From assembly GCA_008931825.1 (NCBI GenBank), contig QXVZ01013431.1, positions 1 to 48,528 of the forward strand: a DNA stretch of 48,528 nt, in the 5' to 3' direction. This DNA is from Phallusia fumigata (Eukaryota; Chordata; Ascidiacea; Phlebobranchia; Ascidiidae). Below the pieces are notes generated by a model, which saw nothing but the letters and a program-made list of their open reading frames with translations, did not search any database and was not told the DNA's origin. A program made the translations under genes and the position numbers. This document shows positions 22,102 to 32,257 of this stretch, one piece after another (position 1 is the first letter of the stretch; every line of letters starts with the position of its first letter).

Positions 22102-23059
22102 ATGAACAAGTTGTTGTTCTTTGCTCTGTTGTTTGCTGTGCTGCTTGTGATTGATGTCTATGGTTGGAGAAGACGCCGCCGCGGCGGCCGCCGCCACCGA
22201 CGGAGTCGAAGACGTTTTTTCGGTCGTATTGGTCGAGCTTTCAGGAGTGCAAAGTCCTGGGTGAAGAGAAACTGGCGTTATGTTCGCACTGCTGCAATGC
22301 TCTTTGGGTAGGTTTTTATTCGACCGCTAGTTCGATGCACTAAATATATTAATGCTTTTATTGCACTTGTTCTATGGCTGTTGTTCTTGACTTTGTAAAC
22401 TACATGTTGTAGTGTCGGGAATATTTAAAAAAACGTTGAATAGGCTAATTGTTGTTCTAAACAGCGATAATGGCACATTTATACCTTTGCACGTATACCT
22501 GGCCTGCTAGGGGCTCGCATTGCATTAAATTTATAAAATTCAAACTTGTGATGCCCTGTTACTGTCACGTTCAACTAGCAGCCAAGGATGACAGTACAAT
22601 ACGTCCATCCCTTGCTACCAGCTGACGATATTTATGATTTACTAGCAGAGCAATCTAGTCTGTACTGTATGTGATGTGACAGCGCCGACTAGGACATTTT
22701 GCTGTCGCGGGTTCAAATCTTACCAAGAGCTAAAATATTTAGGCCTACTGCGCTTGCTGGACGAATGCGCTTTAATTGCCAACTGATTCGGTTATTAGAC
22801 TGTAGCAGGCCTTGGAATAAAAAATCTAACTTTTATTAACCTTCCTTTGCAGAGACAAGCCCCTGGAGGAAATGGATGCAGAAGGTTAAGCAAAACAAAC
22901 CAAAAATATTGCCCTAAAAAGAAAATCAAAATTGACGTTTTAATTTTTCGCACAGAGATAGAACAATTCGAAAAAAGTGAGGAATTTCAAAACTTTCTAG
23001 AGGAAATGGGAGAAGGGGAATCTCATGAGTTCATGGATCAGAAGGAAATCCAGCAATGA
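22102..23059 (+). CDS. Secreted antimicrobial-peptide-like precursor
   Basis: Three exons (22102-22307, 22853-22884, 22956-23059; phases 2 and 1 match) give 113 residues. Residues 1-21 are a signal peptide (MNKLLFFALLFAVLLV..). Residues ~22-69 are a strongly basic block of 48 residues with 18 Arg and 2 Lys: first an Arg run (WRRRRRGGRRHRRSRRR), then an amphipathic-looking stretch (FFGRIGRAFRSAKSWVKRNW) ending MLFG. Residues ~70-113 are strongly acidic (17 Asp/Glu against 3 Lys). Signal, cationic core and anionic C-terminal propiece is the known layout of tunicate haemocyte peptides, where the acidic part is thought to hold the precursor inert. The ATG at 22102 starts the signal peptide directly. 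ATTAAA at 23130 may be the poly(A) signal. Function is inferred from composition, not from a match. Confidence 0.82.
22660..22735 (+). repeat. tRNA-like SINE head in intron 1 of the AMP-like gene
   Basis: AGCGCCGACTAGGAC (A-box-like) is followed by CGCGGGTTCAAATCTTACC (B-box-like, 22709-22719). This is the usual order and spacing of a tRNA-derived element. It does not fold as a tRNA gene. Upstream 22555-22640 may belong to the same element. Confidence 0.35.
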
Positions 23060-24858
23060 AACTAAAGTACATCAAATTGTTTACGCAAATTCTGTAAAAA
23101 TGATAAAATACAGTTTGTGCTTTATTTGAATTAAAGTCTTATTTGACCCCCCAAAAAAGCAAAAATTTTAAAAATTATATTCCTAAATAATTATAACAAT
23201 ACAAAAATATTGTTATGTTTTACAGACAATTCAGTCGTCCTTTTCCGATTTCGCCAATTTCGCAAATAAAATAAACACTCGGTTTTGTCGCTTCTTGCTT
23301 CTTGTAAAATTTAGGTCACAGCCAACCCTTTTGTTGAATTGGCTAAAGCAATTGGATTTGAATTCAATAAGCCAAACAAAAAACAGGAATACAAAAGTTT
23401 TGCAGAACCTGCTAATGTGACTAGATATAAAATTATTCTTTCGTTTTGAAGCCCGTAACGTTAATGCTAATCTAACACAGTATTTGGCAGTGACAGCATT
23501 TGTATATCTTTCATGAACCACAAAATATTTTACAAATCGATAATATAGCGACCAAATAACCATAAAACAAAGGTTAAGTCAGTGATATCATGAGATGTAA
23601 AAACCCTGTAAGCATGTTTTTCCAGCTTCTGGGGCATATATGTTCTGCTCCAACCGCTTAAAACCTTAATAAAATAACCTTAATATTGAGAACATGAATC
23701 TAAAATACGACGAACGCGAATTCAGAATTACTAATAAAAATGATTTGTGCCTTTTCTGTATTAGAGATTATATTGACGTATAGCGGTCCTCCTGAATCAA
23801 GTTATACCTAAGTACAGATGTTTTATGTTAATAAACTGAAGCTATTTCCGGCTCGGTGATAGTTTTCGCTACGAATTTACCAAGTGAACCAAACACAACT
23901 TTTTAATAATTATGCTATGACAACAGGTTGAAGCTACGTTCCCCTAAAAATAGATGAAACATGGGGTATTTTAAAAACCTTTTAAATTTAACGACAATAC
24001 ACATATTGGATATCAACTTGCTTAACTGAAATTGATTTTCACTTCGGAGCAGCAGTGTTCGTGTTTCTTCGGTTGATTTATCTCTTGTTTTTATTGTTTC
24101 TATTGTACATGGTCACGTGACTTGTAACGCAAAGGTGAGACCGGAAACTTCATGACCTTGCTGCGCTAGAGTCAACACCTATGGAGGTCTACGGGAGCAT
24201 TGCGGAAAGGTAAGCTAAATAAATTTGTTTTCGAAACGAATTGAGTATATTTCACCAATGTTTGAACTATTGTAAACAATGACGAGGAAAAATATGCCAA
24301 AAAGTGTTTTCTAACTTTACATTCTACACAGAGGTGTAATTAAGATTTAGAAAACTTAATTTGCAATGGTATGTCATTCACACAGTTAAAAGATACCACT
24401 TTTAATATAGGGTTATAAGGGACACATTTGTAAAATGTTGGGATTTTTTAATTGAAAAAATATTTGAAAGCGCCGGTATATTCTTGCAATCACGTTAAAG
24501 CAATCATTGAAGGTTGTTCCTTAGAGTTTTAAATGGAAATCTAATAATCAACCTGAGCTATGGTGTTAATAACATGAATAACGTGTAAATTGAAGTGTAA
24601 AAGATAAATGCAGTTTGTATATGGTAAACTTTTTCTGTATCCAGTCGTAGGGTGTTTTGATTCTTAAATCGTCCGAGTTTTAAAATACTTTACAATAGCC
24701 AAGTTCCACAGCCACAGTTCTCTGTGACGTAACAAAGCCACGTTGTGCAAGAGATTCAAAATGGAGGCACCTTTTAGGCGATCGGCGCTTTTCTGCTGAT
24801 AACCTCATTTCGCGCCCAAAGCAATGCAGCGTTTTAGAACTGCTGTCGCGTTGTAGGC
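23060..24858. other. Gap between the AMP-like gene and the next exon chain
   Basis: Mostly AT-rich with no credible gene to about 24.1 kb; a 110-codon frame at 23231-23563 (-) is low-complexity. At 24181 a short in-frame start (MEVYGSIAER) ends exactly at a GTAAGC donor. Upstream of it are CACGTGAC (24114-24121) and an ETS-like ACCGGAAAC. This could be the first exon of an unknown gene or an alternative 5' exon of the chain that follows. CRE-like TGACGTAAC occurs at 24724. Confidence 0.35.
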
Positions 24859-25797
24859 ATGCCGTGTATGGCTAGAAAAACTTCGTTGCTTATCCAGAAC
24901 TACTTGCTTGTTTCAGGTAATGCTGGTATATCAGAAGTGATACTGAACTATGGGTGCTTAGTATCCGACAATCTTCGATGCTGATGCAATGCGCCGTATA
25001 TACTGCAGTATACAATTTCAGTAAGTTGTTATTCATAAAGTCGTTTTTTTATGTTTTTCTTAGTATTTGCAACACCTGGTAAGACAAATATATGATTTTT
25101 TGATTGCCTTATGGTACAATCTCATTTAGTTTCATATTATAAGCTTTAATATTTTACCTGCCGATTAGATTTTAATGTTTTTAAGAACCCATACTTTGGT
25201 CGGCGCGACGTATTAACATGCGTTTACTTTAGAACAAACAAACCTTCGACCAACATCAACCAGCCAAGTCTTCACAACTCTGACAGCAACTAACAACAAC
25301 GACATGATGAAGGTGGGTCCATGTTGGCATGCAAAATCTCGTGTTGATAATTCGCGATGTTATTTTTTATCAAGCATTTTTTTATTTAGCAATTACTGAA
25401 AGTTTTGTTTGTTTAAGTAATAGGTATAATCCGGTGTTTGGGAAAGTTAATGCGTGTGTTAAGGTTATTGTGTTGCAGTAAATTTGGATCTTTGTTGTAG
25501 TAAATAACAGAGATTTATAACAAACTCGCTGTGTTTGGTAATTGCCATTTGTTAAATTTAGATACTTCTAGTAGTGCATGATTTGTTTGGTTGAACGGTA
25601 TATATTAGTTGATAGGTTAACGCGTGTGTTTAACTTTTTGGATTGTAACGTGGCCTTGTTTTTATTTTTGTTTCCAGATACTTTCTAGCGTAATCAATGG
25701 TGGTAGCCTATATTTAGATGTTTATTATCCACTCAAAAAATTGTTTTTTGTGTATGAGTTAAAAATGTGTCCCAATATCACAACGCAGGAAAGCACG
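24859..25797 (+). CDS. Unrecognised secreted or membrane protein, 5' exons including a micro-exon
   Basis: Four exons chain without a stop and with matching phases: 24859-24916 (phase 1 out), a 15-base micro-exon 25064-25078 (1 to 1), 25233-25312 (1 to 0) and 25678-25797 (0 to 0, donor GTAAGC). The micro-exon and the last exon have very strong acceptors (TTTTTCTTAG, TTTTTGTTTCCAG). The product opens MPCMARKTSLLIQNYLLVS (an inner ATG begins at MARK), a likely signal peptide. A Thr/Ser/Asn-rich stretch follows (TSTSQVFTTLTATNNN), then a segment ILSSVINGGSLYLDVYYPLK.. with CPNITT (an N-glycosylation site). I do not recognise the family. The 3' continuation is not fixed; 29979-30078 is a candidate because its phase fits. 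Confidence rests only on phases and splice quality. Confidence 0.45.
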
Positions 25798-25829
25798 GTA
25801 AGCGTCGTAAAATGTGCTTTAATTCCAAC

Positions 25830-26340
25830 ACGAAAAAAAACTTGAAGCCAATAACGCATGTACGGCCGAACGCAGTCTTGCGTCATTTTTATCCGATTCT
25901 TGCCAGCACGAGTGCGTGAGTGACGTCACTGGGAAGGCGCCACGTAGTCACGTGACAAGCGAATCTTCGAACCAATCAGCGCTGATTGCATACTTTGGGT
26001 TCCAGGTTAATTTCTAGATTTTTGCGTGCCGCGGGTTTCAATCAAATCGACCACGTGTTGCCACAGCGCCTCTAGTGGCAGGGCTGGATGGTTAAGCCTT
26101 TCTGTGCGTAATAGGACTTGGGCGATGTAACGACACATCGTCATAGCCTACTTTGATTTTTCATAGCGGCACAAAGTTTTGTATTACATTCATATGTAAA
26201 TGTGTTCAAGCAAAGTTTGCATTTCTTTATACGTTTGACGCTCAGCCAATTAACGATCTGCTTTTATGTTTAATTTTTGAATGCCTTCGGGGAATAATAA
26301 CGAGTCCCATTTATCGACAAGGTCATGAACTTTTAGAATA
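25830..26340 (+). repeat. Promoter-like duplicated module, copy 1
   Basis: Matches 27260-27750 in the same direction. The conserved heart (about 25920-26080) holds a CRE (TGACGTCA), GTCACGTGAC, a CCAAT box directly joined to a 14-base palindrome (AATCAGCGCTGATT), a second E-box (CCACGTGTTG) and CGCCTCTAGTG. The match then weakens but continues (AAGTTTGCATTT, AATGCC-TCGGG-AATAAT). The module is GC-richer than its surroundings and reads like a duplicated core promoter or enhancer. Confidence 0.6.
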
Positions 26341-26486
26341 GATTTGTTTGACGAAGTTGAATGAAACTTCCCCTAATTTATTAGGTGTTTGTCCTAACGA
26401 ATTTATAACTGTGTTCATGGAATGTATGTTTGTCTAAGTAGATAAACATACTTAGAATCTTGTTGAGTTTAATTCGCATGGTGAAA

Positions 26487-26640
26487 GAAATCATAACGAC
26501 ACAATTGCACTAAAACAATTAGCAAGCCGAGGATAACTGCGTAACGAATGAGCCGCGAAAATAATGGAGGGCACAGTTGGTGGATCAATGTAGAACGCGC
26601 GCAGCTACACCGTAATTAAAAGCTGTTGTATGAAGATGGC
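26487..26640 (-). repeat. Dispersed repeat, copy 3 (inverted)
   Basis: On the minus strand: GGTGTAGCTGCGCGCGTTCT, then GATCCACCAACT, TATTTTCGCGGCTCATTCG, CAGTTATCCTCGGCTTG, and the tail TTAGTGCAATTGTGTCG. This is the same order as the copy at 11787. Confidence 0.5.
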
Positions 26641-27259
26641 AAATCTTTGCAATAAATGTAAAAAAATTAATGGCTACACTCTTGTGCTAATGAACAACCC
26701 AAATTCCAACCTGAATCATGTTTGTAAGGTTCGTCCTCATTTTCATGCAAAATGTTTCGGTGTCGATATTTTGCCAATTTAATTTTTTTGTCAAGCAAGG
26801 TAAACGGTTCAGCAGCTAATGCAATTTTTGGCATGTTTTTGGTACGTGTTTAAGCGAGTTTATTAGTATGTAATACTTTCTAAGTTGTAATAAATCTGAA
26901 TCGACGTTGCTATGAAGGTCAAATTATAACACATATACAAGTATATGGCAACTAGTTAATTTATTGATTTTGGTGTGTTCATGGTTTTAAAATTTGCTGG
27001 CCACTTTGGGTGTATGTTTGCTTGATTAAATGTTATAAGGTGTAGCGCAGGCGTAAGCAACATTGTTACATGTGCTTAACTTTCTGCGTTGCAGTAAAAT
27101 CTTGTCTCTGTAAGTAATCACAACCAAATTTTTCGACCCGAGAAAAGTTTGTTGATTTCTAGCATTATAAATAGTGTTAAATTCGGATACTTTTAAGGAC
27201 CATGTACTATTTTCGAAATTGAGAATACTAAAATGTTCTTTCATTCAAACACAAACAAC

Positions 27260-27750
27260 TTCCCCTTGTGTAAACCTTTGAGCCAATACCGCAGTCTTGC
27301 GAAATTTTTATTCCGATCTGCCACGAGTTGTGCGAATGACGTCACATGGCTTGGAACGCGCCACGTAGTCACGTGACAAGCCAATCCTTGAACCAATCAG
27401 CGCTGATTGCATACTTTGTGTTTCAGGTTAATTTATGGATTCTTTGCGTGCCGCGGGTTTCAATCAAATCGACCACGTGTTGTCACAGCGCCTCTAGTGA
27501 CGGGGCGCAGAATTGCGGCTTTTTTCTCCGCGTTAGGGTTTAGTTTATGTAACCGCCATAGCCCACTTTAAATTTTAGCGGCGCTAAGTATATAGCACCG
27601 AAATTACACAAATATGTAAATGTTTTCAAGCAAAGTTTGCATTTTTTATTCGCACGTGACGCAGCAGCCCCAACGTTTGTCATTAGGTTTAACTTTTTTT
27701 AATGCCATCGGGAATAATGACGAGTCCTGTTTGTCGCCAAATATAAATGT
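27260..27750 (+). repeat. Promoter-like duplicated module, copy 2
   Basis: Second copy of the module at 25830. The CRE, GTCACGTGAC, CCAAT plus palindrome, CCACGTG and CGCCTCTAGTG elements are all kept in order, with differences mostly between them. A further short match (ATGGCTGCACTTTTGTG at about 27918) pairs with 26671, so the duplication originally extended further right. Confidence 0.6.
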
Positions 27751-27979
27751 AAAGGCAATGTCTTGTCTTCATTTTTTTTTGCAAGGTCCTGCACTTTATC
27801 ATAAGTTGTTGTTTGCCTTAGTTCACTTAATACTGTGGCTATGTAATGTTTTTCTAATTAGATCACATGTGATATCCTGTTACTATAAAACTTCGGATTA
27901 AAAATGAAAAAAACTCAAATGGCTGCACTTTTGTGTAAATGAACAACCTGAAACTTATTTGTATTTTTTTATGACAGAA

Positions 27980-28690
27980 TAATGATGAAGTCCACATTTC
28001 AAGAATGTAACCGCCATTTTCGACCACCGCTGTGATACCACATCATCGCCCCGCGCAATCACGAATACTGTGATCGCCGAATATCAGCAGTGCGTCCAAT
28101 GGACCTCGACTTTCATTTACACGCAACATCAATCCTATACGAACTAAAGCGCAAATCTGGTCTTGGACTTGCGATACGGCGTCGTTGCCTCACGCATACA
28201 CGAACAGTGAAACTGTGACTGCCGTGTGCGGATCGGCATCAGACTATATGGACTTGCAGTTTTGTCTGCACGCAACACCTTCATGTTTATCGTACGCGGC
28301 GTCGTTTACACGAACTCCACCTACAGTCAGCCGTCACAAACACATTCCCAGGCGCACAAAGTGAAGATTAAGGGTGGTGCGAACTTAAAGGAAAACATGA
28401 GCAATCACATATAACGAAAAAGGTGCATGTACCGAAAAGTTTGCAGCAAATACAGACATTTACAGTTTGGCAGTTGAAATTACCAGCTCAGATTTAACAA
28501 ATAGCATTTTGTCGAAAGTTAAGATGTCGCTTATCGCAGTTTACGAGAGCAGATTTATTTCAAAGTTCATTAACCCAGTGAGAAACTTTTTTCTAATATC
28601 AACACCCTATGTACAAAATGTTAGAAGTTTTTCAGAAACAAAAGGCAAGCTACTACCTGTTAGCAGCAAGAACCATTATTAGTCTAAAAG
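27980..28690. other. GC-richer segment with a degenerate internal duplication
   Basis: About 28010-28330 is less AT-rich than its surroundings. Two halves share CACGAA-CTGTGA, ATGGAC-TCG/TTG and ACGCAACA(T/C)C in the same order, roughly 150 bases apart. Short open frames cover it in two phases (28099-28218 and 28226-28414), with no recognised product. It follows an acceptor-like TTTTTTTATGACAG. Coding status is undecided. Confidence 0.3.
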
Positions 28691-29422
28691 GCTGCTTAAA
28701 AATAGTCAAGCCTTGGAGTTGTGAGCCAATTTTGAAATACTAACTCTAGACTTAAACAGTTTTCCAGGTTACAACCAACTTAGTCGAAGTGCTTAAACGA
28801 GAGGTGAGGAGGTGCTACCCAAATGGTCAATTTTCTGAATATTGAGCTGTTGCAACGTTGATCAATTCTGGTACTGTGTGAAGTTGTCGATTGTTGAAAT
28901 CAGTTTCTGGTTTTGACTTTTGGCATTTCCCATCCACTTGCGCAAATGCCCCGCAGCCCCCAATACCAGGTTGTTCAACGTTGCAGCTGCGTATTCGTAT
29001 TGTTGGACAGTGCACGGTCTTGCAACGCGGACGGTATTTTGAAAAATTGCCCGCTTTGTGTCGCATAAGGACAGTTGAGTTTACCCATTTACAGATCAAG
29101 TTGATGTATGCAAGTGTGCTATAGAAAAACACCATAGCGTTACAAACAGAAAAATTGTGTTTAGCAGTGTTTGAGAATTTACTTAGTTTCTGCCATTGTG
29201 GAGCTTGGCACAGACATATGTACTGCAGGATTATTGCAGTTCAAATACAGATACCAGAAAAAGATTCATATTACTCGCTGAACCTTGTAGCAAAAAGATA
29301 AACTTTCAGTGATTTTTTTTAGTTTCATCCTTGGCTCCACAGACATTGCGAGGTGTTAGCAGTGCGGTTACAAAACAGATCAGGAATTAAACGCAACACG
29401 TGCAAAATTTAATTGTTGTTAG

Positions 29423-29835
29423 ACTTGTGAAAAATGCCCCTTTTAATTCCCAGCAGCACCAGCTGACCATAGTTTTAAAAACGCAGCGACTGCTGACGAT
29501 AAATTGTGATCCCAAAAGTGGTACTATTGTAAATCTTGCCTCTCTAAACTCAGCGTTTGCTGTTGATAAAGTAACCAAATGCACAACTTTTGCTACATTG
29601 TAAAAATGCTCCTATTAAAACGCAGCGACTGCTGACGATAGTGTAACAGGCTTTAAAAATGCATGCTCGTATGTTGTATTGTAAAAATGTTCCCTTTTCT
29701 TACCCAGCGACGGCTGGTGATAGTTTTTAAAACGCAGCGACGGCTGACGAAAGTAAAACCCCAATACACACGTTCGAATGTATCATTGTAAAAAAGGGCC
29801 TCTTTTAACCCAGCGACGGCTGGACGTAAGCACAC
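29423..29835 (+). repeat. Degenerate ~100-bp tandem repeat with CAGCGAC-GCTG core
   Basis: Units begin TTGTAAAAATG(C/T)TCC and run into (A/C)CCAGCGACGGCTG or ACGCAGCGACTGCTGACGATAG. Starts lie near 29423, 29598, 29680 and 29782, and the six-base-arm core occurs about six times (about 29451, 29489, 29621, 29713, 29736, 29810). The core CAGC..GCTG is itself an inverted repeat. Confidence 0.5.
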
Positions 29836-29978
29836 CCACCCCTGTATGTTTATATTTGTGTTTGCAATACTTCGCATGCTGGATGATCAGCGTTGTGCAT
29901 CTAACCAACAGTAAGTATCAGTTTTGCAAGTTACCAACCTTAAATTCACTTAGTCATGTAATTTTATTCCTCTGACAG

Positions 29979-31500
29979 ATGCACAGCGGCGACGACGCTT
30001 CGTCAATCGTTGCTACGGGAACGTGTTTTACGTTCCTGTGGGTGGGCGGGCTTGTGCGAAGAATCCCAAATTCGACTGGTAAGTTATGATGCAAACTTGC
30101 AGCTCGTGATGTGTTATCAGGCCCTGACTAAAACCAATGGGTGCGGGCACTCAAAAAAATTTTGCTGCGTCATTCCTCTTCCTTGAAAAATACACATGTA
30201 ATTCAAATAGACAGAGTATTAAACCGAAACGTGACGTTGTGCACTTTGTACACATATGGCAATATCAGGATACAAATTTTTTCTTAGATTTTTGACCCTT
30301 GGTTTGGATCTTTGCTAACTTGCGTATATTTGGTTGTAATTTTTTTAATTATTCGCAGAAGGAGATCTCTTCTCACCGGAAACTTCGACCAGAAGCTGAA
30401 ACACCAACTGAAACCTTCATCGCACCAACCAGCCTCCTGCGAAGCAGCAACAAAAACCAGGTTTGTAAAATTCCCACAAAATTAATCACCGCGTGGTGTC
30501 GTTAAAGAGCCTACATAGGCATTTTTAGCATTCTGCACAATAATTTGGTCACTGTCACGATTTTAACAAATATTTGTAGACATTTTCGCTTTTGATTTTG
30601 CGCGCAATAAAATACTTTGGGTGGTTTGCAAACTGTTTTGTCATTTTTCAGGTTGCTGTGATCACATGAACGGACAAAAGCACACGACATCACTTAGTGT
30701 GAAGTCTTTTGTTTCTTGGGCGAAGTTGCGAAAGGCTGAAAGTAAGTTACAGACACAACGTTGGCATGGTTTCTTATGATAAACTTGGATCAACCAAGTA
30801 GTATTTGTTTTGGTACAATTTTAAAATCGCAAACAATTTTGACAATCAAAGGCAGTTCTGTTTATATTTTTTAAGGCACAAAGTTTAAAACAAAATAGTA
30901 AGCATACATTCTGGTATTTTTAATGAAGGCACAATGAATGCAGTTTTACATTGCAACGTGTTTAATATTAACTTTCTTTTCCAGGCGATTGGGATTCTAT
31001 TGGTGTTGGAGCTTAAGAAGATCTACACAGGAAAACTGGGAAACTGGAAACAGGAAACATCTACAAGCTTCAAGGTGAGATAAAAAGTCTCGCTGTTTCT
31101 GAATCTTGGTGTTTTCGAAGCACAGAAGAATTTACAAAAATTTAAACGTCATAACCGGCCAGCTGTTTTGCCTTTTACTATCACATGCTGTGGTGCCACC
31201 AAACAAAATTTCGGAAAGTCATTTGTTTGGTTTTAAACTGTAATATGTCTGAACTCTGGCAAAACATGGAACTAGTTTACATATGCCGGGCATTTGTAGA
31301 AAAATATATTAGTTATAACCCAAAAAAAATATGGGATTTTTTTATATTTCAGATTCTTCACATCCAATTCCTTCTCCTCCAACCCTCCATTGTCAACTTC
31401 AAAAATACGGGCTGTCAGTTATACATAGGAGACTGCTGCGTTATAGTCAACAATGAATGCGAAATTTCCACCTAGGCCCATAACTCTATAGGGTTGCGTT
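29979..31500 (+). other. Spliced locus of unknown product (five exon-like blocks)
   Basis: Blocks with good signals on both sides: 29979-30078 (donor GTAAGT), 30359-30460 (GTTTGT), 30652-30741 (acceptor TCATTTTTCAG, donor GTAAGT), 30985-31074 (acceptor TTTCTTTTCCAG, donor GTGAGA), and a last block from 31353. All four internal blocks are 90-102 bases. In one frame block 1 encodes a membrane-like span (SSIVATGTCFTFLWVGGLV followed by RR). Its phase continues into block 2 to a stop (..FSPETSTRS). In another frame blocks 1-3 stay open to VAVIT-stop. In a third, blocks 3-4 give a short Lys-rich open stretch. No frame spans all blocks, so it is either the end of a coding gene with spliced 3' UTR or a non-coding RNA. 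An upstream donor at 29910 may belong too. Confidence 0.4.
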
Positions 31501-32130
31501 GCGGCCTCCATTCGCCATTAATAGGTCCAGCGAAGGGGAGGCCCAAGTTCTTTTTGTTTTTTTGGTGCTACATATTAGGTCGCAACGATGTCTACGTACT
31601 TGTAGCACCGATAAATAGGGAATAGGGTATAGTCAGAGTGGGACATTTTGGGATTCGCGCGCCACATTTTCCACTTAGTTATTGCTCTAGTTAGGCGTGG
31701 CGCGTTGTTAAATGGCTTTAGCTTTAAACATAAGGCTAGAAACACGTGCCGTCACCCACCCAGGCCCCCAAGGGGTTAAAAGTCCACCGGAGATGGGTAC
31801 CGGTGCAGGCGTTCCTAGTAAACTTCCACGAGCCGTCGGACGAAAGAGCCGGTTGGTGAGCGGAGAGGAACGGTTCGCGAGCACGCCGGCTTAAAATACC
31901 GTAAATGTTAATTTCCCCTTTTCCCCGCTTAAACTGTCTGAATTCGGGAGGGTCCGTCTTTGATGATGTTGTTTGCGGCAGTGCCCCTACATTGGTCTGT
32001 TGTGCGCATTTATACGTGGCTGTCCCGGGGCACTGCGCTTTCCCTTTTCGTCGTAAGCTTGGGCGCATTGAAACATAGGGATTTGTCGTTTGTTGTTGCA
32101 CTGCTCTGTCAGTGCCGTGCAGCCGCATCG
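31480..32130. other. GC-rich island with open frames on both strands and a 10-bp-arm inverted repeat
   Basis: The most GC-rich stretch of this half of the window. It contains an exact inverted repeat, GCAGTGCCCC (31978-31987) and GGGGCACTGC (32027-32036), with a 39-base loop. A 130-codon frame lies at 31736-32128 (-) and a 60-codon one at 31712-31894 (+). Neither resembles a family I know, and opposite-strand overlap in GC-rich DNA is expected by chance. It may be a CpG-type promoter island. Confidence 0.35.
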
Positions 32131-32257
32131 ACTGAACGATCCAATCACATTATATTCTTCCTTAAGAAGACACTGGAGTGTGGTTGGGTCGCGATGTCAT
32201 GCGGATGCACACAACTTTCTTTGTATGCGGAGGCAAAACTTGCCGCCGCTCATTTTT

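Noticed and set aside
23231-23563. 110-codon minus-strand frame
   Set aside because: AT-rich chance frame; no motif and no promoter or splice context.
28827-29135. 102-codon minus-strand frame with a 77-codon plus-strand frame opposite
   Set aside because: Mirror-image frames over the same bases, no splice or domain support.
31736-32128. 130-codon minus-strand frame as a gene
   Set aside because: GC-rich DNA with open frames on both strands; no recognisable domain. Kept only as part of the island description.
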